From Brucella rhizosphaerae (GTDB taxonomy: Bacteria > Pseudomonadota > Alphaproteobacteria > Rhizobiales > Rhizobiaceae): a stretch of DNA of 64,000 bases. The stretch lies in NCBI RefSeq assembly GCF_002252475.1, contig NZ_NNRK01000012.1:92261-156260 (forward strand). Direction: 5' to 3'. This document shows positions 46,963 through 56,300 of this stretch, piece after piece (positions within the stretch are counted from its first letter, which is position 1; the number at the start of each line of letters is the position of its first letter). The translations under genes and the position numbers were made by a program. A model generated the notes under the pieces. It did not search any database. It saw only the letters and a list, made by a program, of their open reading frames with translations, and was not told the DNA's origin.

Positions 46963-48903
46963 TCAGACTGCCCAACAACCGCAACCCAATGCACCCCAGA
47001 ACGTTCTGGCGTCGGATGCGGGAACATCTGCTCCCAGAGAAGCCGCATGATCATGGCCATGCACCGAGCAATTATTGGTGCAGCCGCAATTTATTGACAG
47101 CTTCTGGCGCGCTTCCTTTGTCTTGTAGTAACCGCCGAAGGTGGCAACAGGTGACCAGTTGGGCATCGGCGCGGGCAGTTCAGGTGCAAGCGGGGTGTAC
47201 TCGCCATCGCCATGCACAATCCTACCACCGAGTACCGTCAGGACCGAGCGCAGATGCACGATATCGCTTTGCGGAACAGAGAAATAGTCGTCTGAAAGGA
47301 CGGCAAGGTCGGCTAGCTGCCCCACCTTGATCTGTCCCTTTTTGCCTTGCTCGTTGGAGAACCACGTATTGGCCTCTGTCCACAGACGCAGCGCCGTTTC
47401 ACGGTCGAGACGATTGGCTGCCGGATAAAGCGTAAGGCCGCCCACGGTCTTCGACGTTACCAGCCATGAAAGCGAAACCCATGGATTATAGCTGGCTACG
47501 CGTGTTGCATCCGTGCCGCCGCCGACAGGAATACCGGCAGCGAGCATTTTCTGGATTGGCGGTGTGCGTTCCGCAGCCTTAGCACCGTAGCGTTCGACAA
47601 AATATTCGCCCTGAAAGGCCATGCGATGCTGAACGGCGATACCGCCGCCAAGTGCTGCTATACGATCGATATTGCGGTCGCTGATCGTTTCTGCATGATC
47701 GAAAAACCAGTTGATGCCGGATATCGGCACGTCACGGTTGACCTTCTCAAAAACATCAAGGGCACGGCTGATCGTCTGGTCATAAGTGGCATGCAGACGC
47801 CATGGCCATTTGTTTTCGGCCAGCAAACGGACAACCGGCTCGAGATCCGTTTCCATATTGGCTGGCATTTCCGGGCGCTCGACACGGAAGTCCTCGAAGT
47901 CGGCGGCGGAATAAACAAGCATTTCGCCAGCACCATTATGACGATATTTATCGTCGCCCTGCCCGGGTGAAACTTGTTTCACCCAAGAGGAGAAATCTGC
48001 AAGCTCTTCTTTTGGCTTCTGCGTGAAGAGGTTGTAGCTGATGCGGACAGTAAGCTGATCTTCGGCATGCAGTTTTTCGACGATTTCGTAATCGTCGGGA
48101 TAGTTCTGGAAGCCACCGCCTGCGTCGATCACGCTTGTGACGCCGAGCGCATTGATTTCTCGCATGAAATGACGCGTGGAATTGACCTGATATTCAGGTG
48201 GCAGTTTCGGTCCCTGAGCCAAGGTCGAGTAAAGGATTGTGGCATTGGGCTGGGCGAGCAGAAGACCGGTCGGGTTGCCTGCTGCATCGTGCACGATCTC
48301 ACCTCCGGGAGGGTTCGGCGTATCTTTCGTATAGCCTACCACACGCAGTGCCGCGGCGTTGAGAAGTGCGCGGTCATACAGATGCAGGATGAAGACAGGC
48401 GTATCTGGTGCGATTGCGTTCAGCTCTTCAAGCGTAGGCAAACGCTTTTCGGCAAATTGATGCTCGGTGAAGCCACCAACGACACGCACCCATTGCGGGG
48501 CTGGCGTGCGATCCACTTGCTGCTTGAGCATTGTGAGTGCATCGGCAAGGCTGGGAACACCATCCCAGCGCAGTTCCATATTGTAGTTCAGGCCACCGCG
48601 AATGACATGTGTATGGCTGTCGATCAGGCCGGGGATGATACGCCGACCTTTGACGTCAACAATCGTTGCGTCGGGGGCTGCAGCGCGAACCTCGGCTTCG
48701 GTTCCCACTGTGAGAAACTTGCCGTCCCGAATAGCCACCGCTTCGGCGGAAGGGTTCTGGCGGTCCAGTGTCGTTACTTTTGCGTTGACAATGATAAGGT
48801 CTTTTTCCCGCATGGTAGCCTCCTGCGCAAAGCTGCGTGTTGAAGACAGAAGCGTTGAAGCCGCTAAACCGGCAAGCGCCTGACGACGGTTTGGACGGAA
48901 CAT
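46963..48903 (-). CDS. YtcJ-like amidohydrolase, Tat-exported, with Cys/His-rich tail
   Basis: 646 residues. A twin-arginine signal (MFRPNRRQALAGLAASTLLSSTRSFA) is followed by an amidohydrolase_3 body. It has IIPGLIDSHTHVIRGG with metal-binding HxH, a middle WRLHATYDQTISRAL, WFFDHAETIS and GGGTDATRVASYNPW. The last ~40 residues are unusual: INCGCTNNCSVHGHDHAA then a Gly/Cys end, GALGCGCWAV, containing five Cys and three His. Family members hydrolyse diverse amides or esters; substrate unknown. Predicted periplasmic. It sits mid-operon between DoxX (48960) and the MFS gene. Confidence 0.9.
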   Translation of the reverse strand: MFRPNRRQALAGLAASTLLSSTRSFAQEATMREKDLIIVNAKVTTLDRQNPSAEAVAIRDGKFLTVGTEAEVRAAAPDATIVDVKGRRIIPGLIDSHTHVIRGGLNYNMELRWDGVPSLADALTMLKQQVDRTPAPQWVRVVGGFTEHQFAEKRLPTLEELNAIAPDTPVFILHLYDRALLNAAALRVVGYTKDTPNPPGGEIVHDAAGNPTGLLLAQPNATILYSTLAQGPKLPPEYQVNSTRHFMREINALGVTSVIDAGGGFQNYPDDYEIVEKLHAEDQLTVRISYNLFTQKPKEELADFSSWVKQVSPGQGDDKYRHNGAGEMLVYSAADFEDFRVERPEMPANMETDLEPVVRLLAENKWPWRLHATYDQTISRALDVFEKVNRDVPISGINWFFDHAETISDRNIDRIAALGGGIAVQHRMAFQGEYFVERYGAKAAERTPPIQKMLAAGIPVGGGTDATRVASYNPWVSLSWLVTSKTVGGLTLYPAANRLDRETALRLWTEANTWFSNEQGKKGQIKVGQLADLAVLSDDYFSVPQSDIVHLRSVLTVLGGRIVHGDGEYTPLAPELPAPMPNWSPVATFGGYYKTKEARQKLSINCGCTNNCSVHGHDHAASLGADVPASDARTFWGALGCGCWAV

Positions 48904-48959
48904 CCCGAACTCCTCTCTATTGTTTCAGACCAACACTGCTGGTCGGCCTTTTCTGTAAA

Positions 48960-49388
48960 TTAAACGCCTTTAGTCGTGTCTGTTCGGCTGGTCAGATCCA
49001 GCCACGCAACGAGGAGAAAGCCCCCCGCCAGCCCGAGATGCTCGAAGAAGGAATTGGCGGCCATAAATCGGTCCTGGCCTACGGGCATTTCCCAAAACCG
49101 CAACGCTAGGAAGGTGGCCAAAAGTGTAAACCCACCAAGCGCCAATGCCCCTAGCCAGCGCCATCGTCCCGTAAGGATCATCGCGGATGCCGCCAGTTCC
49201 AGTACGATTACCGCTGCTGAAAAAATCACAGGCGGCTTGAGCCCGAAATGCGTCATCTCTCCAATGGCACCCTGAAAGTCAGTCAGCTTGACCAGACCGC
49301 CCTGAATGTAGGCAGCGCACAGTCCCAGCAGTGCTATAAACTTCACCACGCCCGAAATCGGGCTGTTTGCATCAATTTTGAACGACAT
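48960..49388 (-). CDS. DoxX-like membrane protein
   Basis: 142 residues, four hydrophobic helices: VVKFIALLGLCAAYIQGGLVKL, PPVIFSAAVIVLELAASAMIL, WLGALALGGFTLLATFLAL, FFEHLGLAGGFLLVAWLDL. Start ATG 49388 has a perfect AGGAGG upstream; a longer frame to 49496 is the overlapping small gene. This is the second DoxX in the same train and is diverged from the first. It ends 56 bases before the amidohydrolase start. Confidence 0.87.
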   Translation of the reverse strand: MSFKIDANSPISGVVKFIALLGLCAAYIQGGLVKLTDFQGAIGEMTHFGLKPPVIFSAAVIVLELAASAMILTGRWRWLGALALGGFTLLATFLALRFWEMPVGQDRFMAANSFFEHLGLAGGFLLVAWLDLTSRTDTTKGV

Positions 49389-49530
49389 CGAACCCCTCCT
49401 GATGGCGCAAGGACTGGGTTCGGACGAAAGGATGCAGCTCTGCAATGTGCTGCTCCTTTGCCCAGAAGTCCTCAATGAAACTGTCCGTATGTGCAAAGGC
49501 CGCGCCGGTTCCCCGTAACGTGTCGGTCAT
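49372..49530 (-). CDS. Hypothetical 52-residue protein
   Basis: A small ORF, MTDTLRGTGAAFAHTDSFIE then DFWAKEQHIAELHPFVRTQS, ending RHQEGFDVVQN. The ATG at 49530 has AGGAAGG a few bases upstream, and the 3' end overlaps the DoxX start by 17 bases, so coupling is plausible. It is hydrophilic, slightly amphipathic, with no Cys and no membrane segment. Not recognised. The good ribosome site, tight packing and protein-like composition support it; conservation would decide. Confidence 0.55.
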   Translation of the reverse strand: MTDTLRGTGAAFAHTDSFIEDFWAKEQHIAELHPFVRTQSLRHQEGFDVVQN

Positions 49531-49563
49531 GAATGCCTTCCTGGCGAATGACGAGGGAAGAAA

Positions 49564-49592
49564 GGCGGCCCGGATCAAAGCCCGGGCCGCCG
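49564..49592 (-). terminator. GC-rich hairpin downstream of the YcaC-like gene
   Basis: GGCGGCCCGG (49564-49573) pairs with CCGGGCCGCC (49582-49591). Read on the minus strand it is followed by TTTCTTCCCTC, a weak T-tract. It may partly terminate or process the operon message between the YcaC-like gene and the small ORF. Confidence 0.6.
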
Positions 49593-49603
49593 CCATTGTT
49601 GAA

Positions 49604-50293
49604 TTACTTGGCCGGATTTGGTCCGATGCGCTCGCCATGCGTGACGCGTTCGGCGGCTTTGTGAACCATGGTGTAGGCGTAATCGACGCCCATTCCATAA
49701 GCGCCGGAATGGTCGCGCACGATGCCCATCACTGCGTCATACGTGTCGCGGCGAGCCCAGTCGCGCTGCCACTCCAGCAATACCTGCTGCCAGGTTACAG
49801 GCACGACGCCGACCTGAAACATGCGGTCCATCGCATATTTGTGCGCATCGACTGATGTGCCGCCTGATGCATCGGCCACCATATAGATTTCGTAGTCAGT
49901 GTCGTGCAGGCACGACAGCGCGAAGGTTATGTTGCATACCTCGGTCCAAAGTCCCGAAACGATAATCTTCTTGCGACCCTTGGCGGCGTTTGCAGCCAGC
50001 GCGTCACGCACATTCTGATCGTCCCATGAGTTCATGGAAGTGCGTTCCAGGAGCTTGTTCTCAGGGAATACAGCCAGTAGCTCAGGGTAGGTGTGACCCG
50101 AAAAGCTTTCAGTCTCGACCGTTGTGATCGTGGTTGGCACCTGGAAGACCTTGGCTGCTTTGGCGAGCCCCACCACGTTATTCTTCAGGACCTGACGATC
50201 AATCGACTGGACGCCAAATGCCATCTGTGGCTGCTGGTCGATGAAGATGACCTGGCTGTTTTGAGGCGTCAGAACTTCAAGCTTGGTAGACAT
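49604..50293 (-). CDS. YcaC-like isochorismatase-family hydrolase
   Basis: A 229-residue cysteine hydrolase. Likely active residues are Asp19 (VIFIDQQPQMAFG) and Cys120 (KIIVSGLWTEVCNITFAL), with the family cis-peptide region; I could not place the usual Lys. It is close to YcaC, an oligomeric hydrolase of unknown substrate. It shows the extra C-terminal ~40 residues common to this group (DTYDAVMGIVRDHSGAYGMG..). Located between XapX and the small ORF in the train; a GC hairpin follows. Confidence 0.9.
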   Translation of the reverse strand: MSTKLEVLTPQNSQVIFIDQQPQMAFGVQSIDRQVLKNNVVGLAKAAKVFQVPTTITTVETESFSGHTYPELLAVFPENKLLERTSMNSWDDQNVRDALAANAAKGRKKIIVSGLWTEVCNITFALSCLHDTDYEIYMVADASGGTSVDAHKYAMDRMFQVGVVPVTWQQVLLEWQRDWARRDTYDAVMGIVRDHSGAYGMGVDYAYTMVHKAAERVTHGERIGPNPAK

Positions 50294-50332
50294 TAAAAAC
50301 TCCTGAGGTTTGGGAGGGAGGGAAGATGCGCC

Positions 50333-50584
50333 TTAGACAGAATCACGGTCTTTGGGCGTGGGATCTGTGCTGTTGATGGCGAAGGATTTCTCATGCAGGC
50401 AGGATTGCACGACGTTCTTGTTGCCCTTCAGCCATTGCACACCGGCTTCGCCGGCGACCATGCCGAGAAGGCCGAGCAGTGCGATAATCGGCGGCGCGGG
50501 GGACTTGACTGCAAGCCCCGCATAGATTGCGCCGACGCCGACGCCGACAACAAGCGAAAGGAGATACGGGTGTAAAAGGTTCAT
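50333..50584 (-). CDS. XapX domain-containing membrane protein
   Basis: 83 residues. Two hydrophobic helices form the XapX (DUF1427) domain: LLSLVVGVGVGAIYAGLAVKSPAPP and ALLGLLGMVAGEAGV. A polar C-terminal tail holds one Cys. Function unknown; XapX domains often co-occur with YcaC-like hydrolases and quinone-stress genes. The start overlaps the hydrolase stop by 4 bases (ATGA). Confidence 0.85.
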   Translation of the reverse strand: MNLLHPYLLSLVVGVGVGAIYAGLAVKSPAPPIIALLGLLGMVAGEAGVQWLKGNKNVVQSCLHEKSFAINSTDPTPKDRDSV

Positions 50585-51204
50585 TGGGACAACTCCCCAG
50601 CGGATTGCGGATGCAGTAGGAAGCCAAACAAGCCGTTCAATTCGTTTTGCGTGATCTGATGCCCACCGGGCTCGATCAGGCTCTCGACGGCAGCACCTTG
50701 ATGGGTGAACCAGTCGATCAGGGCTAACGACTGTGGCAAGGGGCAGATTGGATCATTGCGACCCGCACTGATGAAGATTGGTAACCCTTTCAGCGCTGGT
50801 TGCGCGGCGGGCTTCCAAGGGATGAACGGATGAAGCAGCGCGGCGCGATCGAAAAGACCCGGACGCTGAAACAGCATTGAGGCGAGAATATTTGCGCCAT
50901 TGGAAAAGCCGAACGCATAAAGTGGCCGGTTGGGATAGTCCGCGCGCACCAGCGCCACGAAATCAAGCATGTTGCGCGTGCGCAGCTCGAGATCGTCCAT
51001 ATCGTAGACACCTTCCGCCGTGCGACGGAAAAAGCGGTTCGCTCCAAATTCGGAGACATCACCTCTGGGTGCGACGATACCCGCGTTCGGTGCAAAAGTC
51101 TGGATAAGATCGACGAACAGATACTCATCTCCGCCCGTTCCATGAAGGGCCAGAAAGACCGGGGCTTGCGGAGCACCTTCGTGGCGGAAACTGTGATATG
51201 TCAT
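50581..51204 (-). CDS. Alpha/beta hydrolase, MhqD-like carboxylesterase
   Basis: 207 residues with the triad visible: Ser101 in GFSNGAN, Asp151 in ISAGRNDPICP and His182 in GGHQIT. The oxyanion segment LALHGTGGDEY is near residue 19. In B. subtilis the homologous MhqD is induced with the ring-cleaving dioxygenase MhqO by hydroquinones; the same pairing occurs here, with the dioxygenase 35 bases upstream. It could hydrolyse ring-cleavage products. Coupled to XapX. Confidence 0.88.
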   Translation of the reverse strand: MTYHSFRHEGAPQAPVFLALHGTGGDEYLFVDLIQTFAPNAGIVAPRGDVSEFGANRFFRRTAEGVYDMDDLELRTRNMLDFVALVRADYPNRPLYAFGFSNGANILASMLFQRPGLFDRAALLHPFIPWKPAAQPALKGLPIFISAGRNDPICPLPQSLALIDWFTHQGAAVESLIEPGGHQITQNELNGLFGFLLHPQSAGELSQ

Positions 51205-51239
51205 GGCGAAACGATCCTGTGTTGCGAGAGCTCGACGGT

Positions 51240-52172
51240 TTATTTGCCGAGCGGTTCGAGATGCGCTTCGATCTTGTCTCGATAGTTCTCGTAACGAGCT
51301 GGTAATTTCAGGTTCTCGCCAAGATGGGCCGTATCCTCGTCGCGGTCGAAACCTGGCTCATTTGTGGCCACCTCGAACAGGACACCGCCAGGTGTGCGGA
51401 AGTAGATTGCCCAGAAATAATCCCGGTCTATCACCGGCGTGACCTGATAGCCCGTATCCATCAGCGCTTTGCGTACTTCAAGCTGGGTAGCGCGATCAGG
51501 CACTGCGAATGCTATATGATGGACTGAACCGGCTCCTTGCCAGGCCGAAGGGCCTTGCGGTAATGATTCAAGATCAATCGTATCGGCGCCATTGCCGTCA
51601 GGCATGATGAAACGAGTGACGTTGCCCTCGGTTTCCAACGCATCGTAACCCATGAAGCGTAGCAGTTCGGCTGTGGCTGCGGTGTCACGCAGACGCAGCC
51701 GTGCTCCGCTGAAACCACGGATTGCTGCTTGCTCCGAAACACCGGCATTCGTCCAAGGTGCGCGCGCATCATCGGCCGTTTCAATCAGCGAAAAGCCGTC
51801 ACCGTCAGGCCCACGGAACCGCAGACGATCTGCGCCAAAGGTCTTGTCAGCTTCAAGTCCGTTAATGCCTTTGGCCGCAAAGCGGTCTTTCCAGAAAGCA
51901 AGTGCGCCTTTCGGCACTGAAAATTGCGTTTCGCCGACTTCACCCACACCCGGACGGCTGGCTCCAATGTTGGGGAAGGGGAAATAGGTCATAACTGTGC
52001 CCGGAGTGCCGACCTCATCGCCATAATAGAGATGATAGACACTCGGTTCGTCAAAGTTCACAGTCTTCTTGACCCGGCGCAAACCAAGCGTGTCGGTGAA
52101 GAAGGCATTATTCTGACGAGCGTCAGCAGCCATCGACGTAATATGATGGAGGCCTTTGATCTGTTTCAGCAT
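51240..52172 (-). CDS. Ring-cleaving dioxygenase, MhqO-like (VOC superfamily)
   Basis: 310 residues with two VOC (glyoxalase/extradiol dioxygenase) modules. The N-terminal one has LHHITSMAADARQNNAFFTDTLGLRRVKKTVNFDEP, in which His is a metal ligand, followed by HLYYGDEVGTPGT. The second has GSVHHIAFAVPDRATQLE and the Glu ligand in GGVLFEVATNEPGF. It closely resembles MhqO-type Fe(II) enzymes acting on hydroquinones/catechols. It is the first gene of the minus-strand train and is divergent from a LysR gene. Confidence 0.91.
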   Translation of the reverse strand: MLKQIKGLHHITSMAADARQNNAFFTDTLGLRRVKKTVNFDEPSVYHLYYGDEVGTPGTVMTYFPFPNIGASRPGVGEVGETQFSVPKGALAFWKDRFAAKGINGLEADKTFGADRLRFRGPDGDGFSLIETADDARAPWTNAGVSEQAAIRGFSGARLRLRDTAATAELLRFMGYDALETEGNVTRFIMPDGNGADTIDLESLPQGPSAWQGAGSVHHIAFAVPDRATQLEVRKALMDTGYQVTPVIDRDYFWAIYFRTPGGVLFEVATNEPGFDRDEDTAHLGENLKLPARYENYRDKIEAHLEPLGK

Positions 52173-52260
52173 AGATTTTCTGCCTTTTCACGCACAGATC
52201 CACGCTAGAGCCTCGTTGACGCAAACTAGCTATGGACCCATTTAAGTAAGTCAATATCAG

Positions 52261-52323
52261 TAGTTGACGTGACCATAATATAGTTGATGATTGCGTGTAA
52301 TTGCATAAATAGTTGATAATGCA
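52261..52323. promoter_or_regulatory. LysR-dioxygenase divergent control region with TAGTTGA repeats
   Basis: TAGTTGA occurs at 52261, 52281 and 52310. The interval 52302-52323 is also bounded by TGCAT / ATGCA. Together they make a good candidate LysR operator for the divergent train. Confidence 0.5.
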
Positions 52324-52345
52324 TTACGCGAGGCGCAATAATCAA

Positions 52346-53245
52346 ATGGACGAATTGAAAGCACTCCGCACGTTTCTCGTTGCTGCGGACAAACGAAACT
52401 TCGCACAAGCCGCCAAAGAGCTTGACGTCACGCCAGCATCCGTAACGCGGACTATTGCCGCGCTTGAGGCGGAATTGGGTGTGCAGCTTTTTATGCGCAC
52501 AACACGGCAAGTGTCGCTGACAACTGATGGTGCGGTGTTCGCAGCCCGGATTGAGCCAGCTATGGAGGCCTTTGATGGAGCGCGGGCCGAATTACTCGCG
52601 TCACATAAGGCGGATGAAGGCCGGATCAGGATCAATGCCCCTATGTCGCTGGGTCAGCGGGTTCTTGCGCAAATTCTAAGCGGTTTTCGCGCCGTCTATC
52701 CAAAGGTCCATCTGGAGATTTCACTGACGGACAAATTGTTGGACATGGTTGATGAGGATTTCGACCTTGCGATCCGCGTTTCGGAACCCCCATCTGACAA
52801 GTTCACGATCTGGAGGAAAATCTGTGCGGTGAAGCGCGTGATGGTTGCCGCGCCAGGAACGTCTTATGCTGCGGTACAACATCCGGATGAGTTGATGGCG
52901 GATGACTGTTTTGGCTACAGTTCTGAAAGCCGCCGGGAACTTTGGCAATTGTCGAATGACGACGTGAACTTGACCGTTTCCGCAGGCCGTTCCGTCAGCT
53001 CCAACAATGGCGAGGTCCTTGCACGTATGGCTGCGGATGGGGGTGGCGTTGCGCTTCTGCCCAGCTTTATCGTCGCGGATTATCTGGCGGCGGGGCGCCT
53101 TGTCGCTATCTTGCCGGAATGGCAACCTCCGCAACTTTGGCTGACGCTCTATTACCCGCCTTACCAGAAACTTCCGCCGCGAATTGCTGCGTTTTCGGAG
53201 TTCTTTGAAGAGAATATCTCACCGCTGGTCACAGCGATCGAGTGA
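52346..53245 (+). CDS. LysR family transcriptional regulator
   Basis: A 299-residue LysR protein (HTH about 3-60: LKALRTFLVAADKRNFAQAAKELDVTPASVTRTIAALEAELGVQLF), plus the substrate-binding-like domain. It contains Cys in WRKICAVKRVMV and MADDCFGY. It faces the dioxygenase train and is the likely activator or repressor, as for other aromatic-degradation LysR genes. ATG 52346 is chosen over an earlier one at 52313. Confidence 0.9.
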   Translation: MDELKALRTFLVAADKRNFAQAAKELDVTPASVTRTIAALEAELGVQLFMRTTRQVSLTTDGAVFAARIEPAMEAFDGARAELLASHKADEGRIRINAPMSLGQRVLAQILSGFRAVYPKVHLEISLTDKLLDMVDEDFDLAIRVSEPPSDKFTIWRKICAVKRVMVAAPGTSYAAVQHPDELMADDCFGYSSESRRELWQLSNDDVNLTVSAGRSVSSNNGEVLARMAADGGGVALLPSFIVADYLAAGRLVAILPEWQPPQLWLTLYYPPYQKLPPRIAAFSEFFEENISPLVTAIE

Positions 53246-53313
53246 ACTTATCACGTCTGTTGCGCCCGCCGCCGCTGAAGCAAGCAGAGGCGAGGGGGCG
53301 TAGTGGCCTGCTC

Positions 53314-53345
53314 CATGTCGATGGATACAGACATCCATCGACATG
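53314..53345. terminator. 13-bp hairpin between LysR and RND genes
   Basis: CATGTCGATGGAT (53314-53326) and its exact complement (53333-53345) with a 6-base loop. It lies in the convergent gap after the LysR gene. Confidence 0.55.
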
Positions 53346-53368
53346 ACTCCCGCGCAAAGAAGGTCATT

Positions 53369-53386
53369 GTGTTCCGCGAGGAACAC
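53369..53386. terminator. Second hairpin, GTGTTCC/GGAACAC
   Basis: A 7-bp stem closes a GCGA loop just after the RND gene on its strand; a few T follow (GACCTTCTTT). It forms a tandem pair with the preceding hairpin in the convergent gap. Confidence 0.5.
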
Positions 53387-53398
53387 AGTCCGCCATTT

Positions 53399-56300
53399 TC
53401 ACAAAGCCTGCTCAGCAAGCGAAGTGCTCGTTTTGGTCTTTTTAGTCGTCACAAGACTGTAGACGACAGGTACCACAAACAGGGTTAGTAATGTTCCGAA
53501 GGACATGCCTCCGACAATGACCCAACCAATTGCCTGACGGCTTTGGGCCCCCGCACCTGTGGCGATGGCAAGAGGAACGGCACCCAGCACCATTGCACCT
53601 GTTGTCATCAGGATAGGGCGAAGGCGCATTACGGCGGCTTCCATGACAGATTCCGCAATGTCGTGGCCTTCATCGCGCATGTGGTTCGCAAATTCCACGA
53701 TTAGAATACCGTGTTTTGTGATGAGCCCGACCAGTGTGACCAGCCCGATCTGACTGTAGACGTTCATACTGGCGCCCGCAAACCACAGGGCGAGCAAAGC
53801 ACCTGCAATCGACAGTGGTACTGTCAGAAGAATGATAAATGGGCTGATGAAGCTTTCAAACTGTGCAGCCAAAACCAGATAGATGAAGAGGATAGCAAGC
53901 CCGAACACAAACAGAATGCTCGAATTCGAGTTTCTGAAATCGCGGGATTCACCTTCCAGATCGTATTGAGCATAAGAAGGGAAGCTCTCTCCGGCAGCCG
54001 TTTCCAGATAGGTCAGAGCTTCGCCGAGAGAATAGCCGGGAGCAAGTCCCGCGCTGACAGTGGCAGACCGCAATCTGTTGAAACGATAGAGGTTTGCAGG
54101 CTCGACACTTTCCTTCACAGTTACGAGGTTCGACAAAGGGATAAGTTGTCCTGAAGAGCCACGCATGTTTACCAGATTGATGGAATCTGGCGTGCTTCTA
54201 TCCTGTGCGTCGAGTTGTACGAGAACGTCAGATTGTTCACCATCGCGATCGATACGTGTGACCTGACGGCTACCGAACATCGTTTCAAGCGTCTGGCCGA
54301 CGTCGGAAACCTGCAAGCCCGCCTCCCGGATTTTTTCCCGGTTCATGTTGATTTCCATGCGCGGCTTGTTCAGATCGAGGTTGGATTCGACATTGGTCAG
54401 GCCGGGATTTTCCCGAATTTTGGCGACAAAATCGGTCACCAGCCGGTTGAGATCCTCAAAGCTGGACGATGATTGCACAACGAACTGGACAGGGTTGTTG
54501 GCACCGGCACCGCCGCCGCGGGCGGTCGTCAGTGATGGCATATTGAAGGCAAAGGCGCGTACACCCGGAATTGCACTTATCTGCGGGCCAATGGACTGAA
54601 TGATTTCCTGCTGGCTGCGCTCGCGTTCGTCCCAGTCCTTGAGCAATCCGAAGGCCCCAAAATTGGTGACTTGCGGAAAACCATAAACCGAGAAATAAGT
54701 GCTTATCTCGGGAATATCCGCCATAATGTCTTGAGTGATCTTGCCGTAACGTTCTGTAAATTGAAGAGTAGAGCCTTCGGGAGCTGTACCGGCTATTCTA
54801 ACGACGCCGCGATCCTCAATAGGTGCCAATTCGCTCGGCAGATTGACATACAGAAAGCCCGCAAGAACGGCCGTGGACGCTGCGCCCACAAGCACGATCC
54901 ATCTGTTGCGCATGGCATGAACGAGCACGCGCCGGTAGCTTTCATTGAGCCGGTTAAGAAAAGTTTCCAATGCTCTTGAAATGCGATTTTGCTTTTCATT
55001 GTGACGCAATAGCTTAGCGCACATCATCGGTGTGAGCGTCAGTGCCACGAAGCCCGAGACAATCACCGCGCCTGCAAGGGTCAATGCAAACTCAATGAAG
55101 AGCTGCCCGGTTCTGCCCTCCGTGAAGGCTATGGGGATGTAAACGGCAGCAAGGGTCAGTGTCATCGCGATGACGGCGAATGCGATCTCGCCCGTTCCTG
55201 CGATGGCAGCATGAAGTGGTGTCTCTCCTTCTTCAATACGTCGATGCACATTCTCCAGAACGACGATGGCGTCGTCGACGACAAGGCCGATGGCCAGAAC
55301 CAGAGCAAGCAAGGTTAGTGTATTGATGCTGAAACCGAAGGCGAACATGATCGCGAGTGTTGTGATCAGCGATACAGGTATCGTGACAATCGGGATAAGG
55401 CTGGCGCGGATGGAGCGGAGGAAAAAGAAAATTACCAGAATGACGAGGATGATTGCTTCGCCGATCGTGTGAAACACAGCTTCAATGGAACGATCAATGA
55501 AGATAGAGCTGTCATAGGTGATTTCGGCTTGCATGCCTTGTGGCAAACTCTCCTGAATGGTGGGGAGTACAGCGCGTACGTTGTTTGCCACATCCAGCGG
55601 ATTGGCGGTTGCCTGCTTCACAACACCAATGGAAACCGCGGTTTGGCCCTGTTTGGTGGTGGCCTGTCTTTCGTCCGCAGCGCCGAGTTCGGTCCTTCCG
55701 ATATCACGCAAGCGAACCGGATAGCCGTTCACGACATTGATAATGATGTCGGCGAACTCTTCCGGTGTTGAAAGTGCAGTGTTGGCAAGCAGCGTAAATT
55801 CCCGATCCTGACTTTCGATGCGACCGGCAGGCACTTCGACATTCTGGCTCGAGAGAGCGGTTTCCACATCCTGAACAGTAAGGCCGAAACCGGCAAGCTT
55901 GCGTGCATCGATCCATACACGCATTGCGTATTCACGTGCACCGAGGATGCGGGCTTCCGAGACGCCGGGCAGGTTCTGGATTCTGTCAACGACTGTGCGG
56001 TTAAGCGTATCCGTAATTTCAAGGCTTGTTTGGGCATCACTCGTGAACGCGACATACATGATGGGCTGCGCATCTGCTTCTACCTTGGCGACAATCGGTT
56101 CATCGATTTCGTCAGGTAAATTGCGTCGAGCGCGAGATACGCGATCTCGCACTTCCGCTGCCGCCACCTCCGGATCGGTGCCAAGCGTGAATCTAACGGT
56201 GATAGCACTGGTTTCCGCACGGCTGGTTGATGTGACAACATCAATGCCGGCGATGCCGGAAAGCTGAGTTTCCAGAACCTGTGTAACCTGGCTTTCAATG

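Noticed and set aside
47974..48843. 289-codon plus-strand frame inside the amidohydrolase gene
   Set aside because: Shadow of a well-supported amidohydrolase; Cys-rich, no start context.
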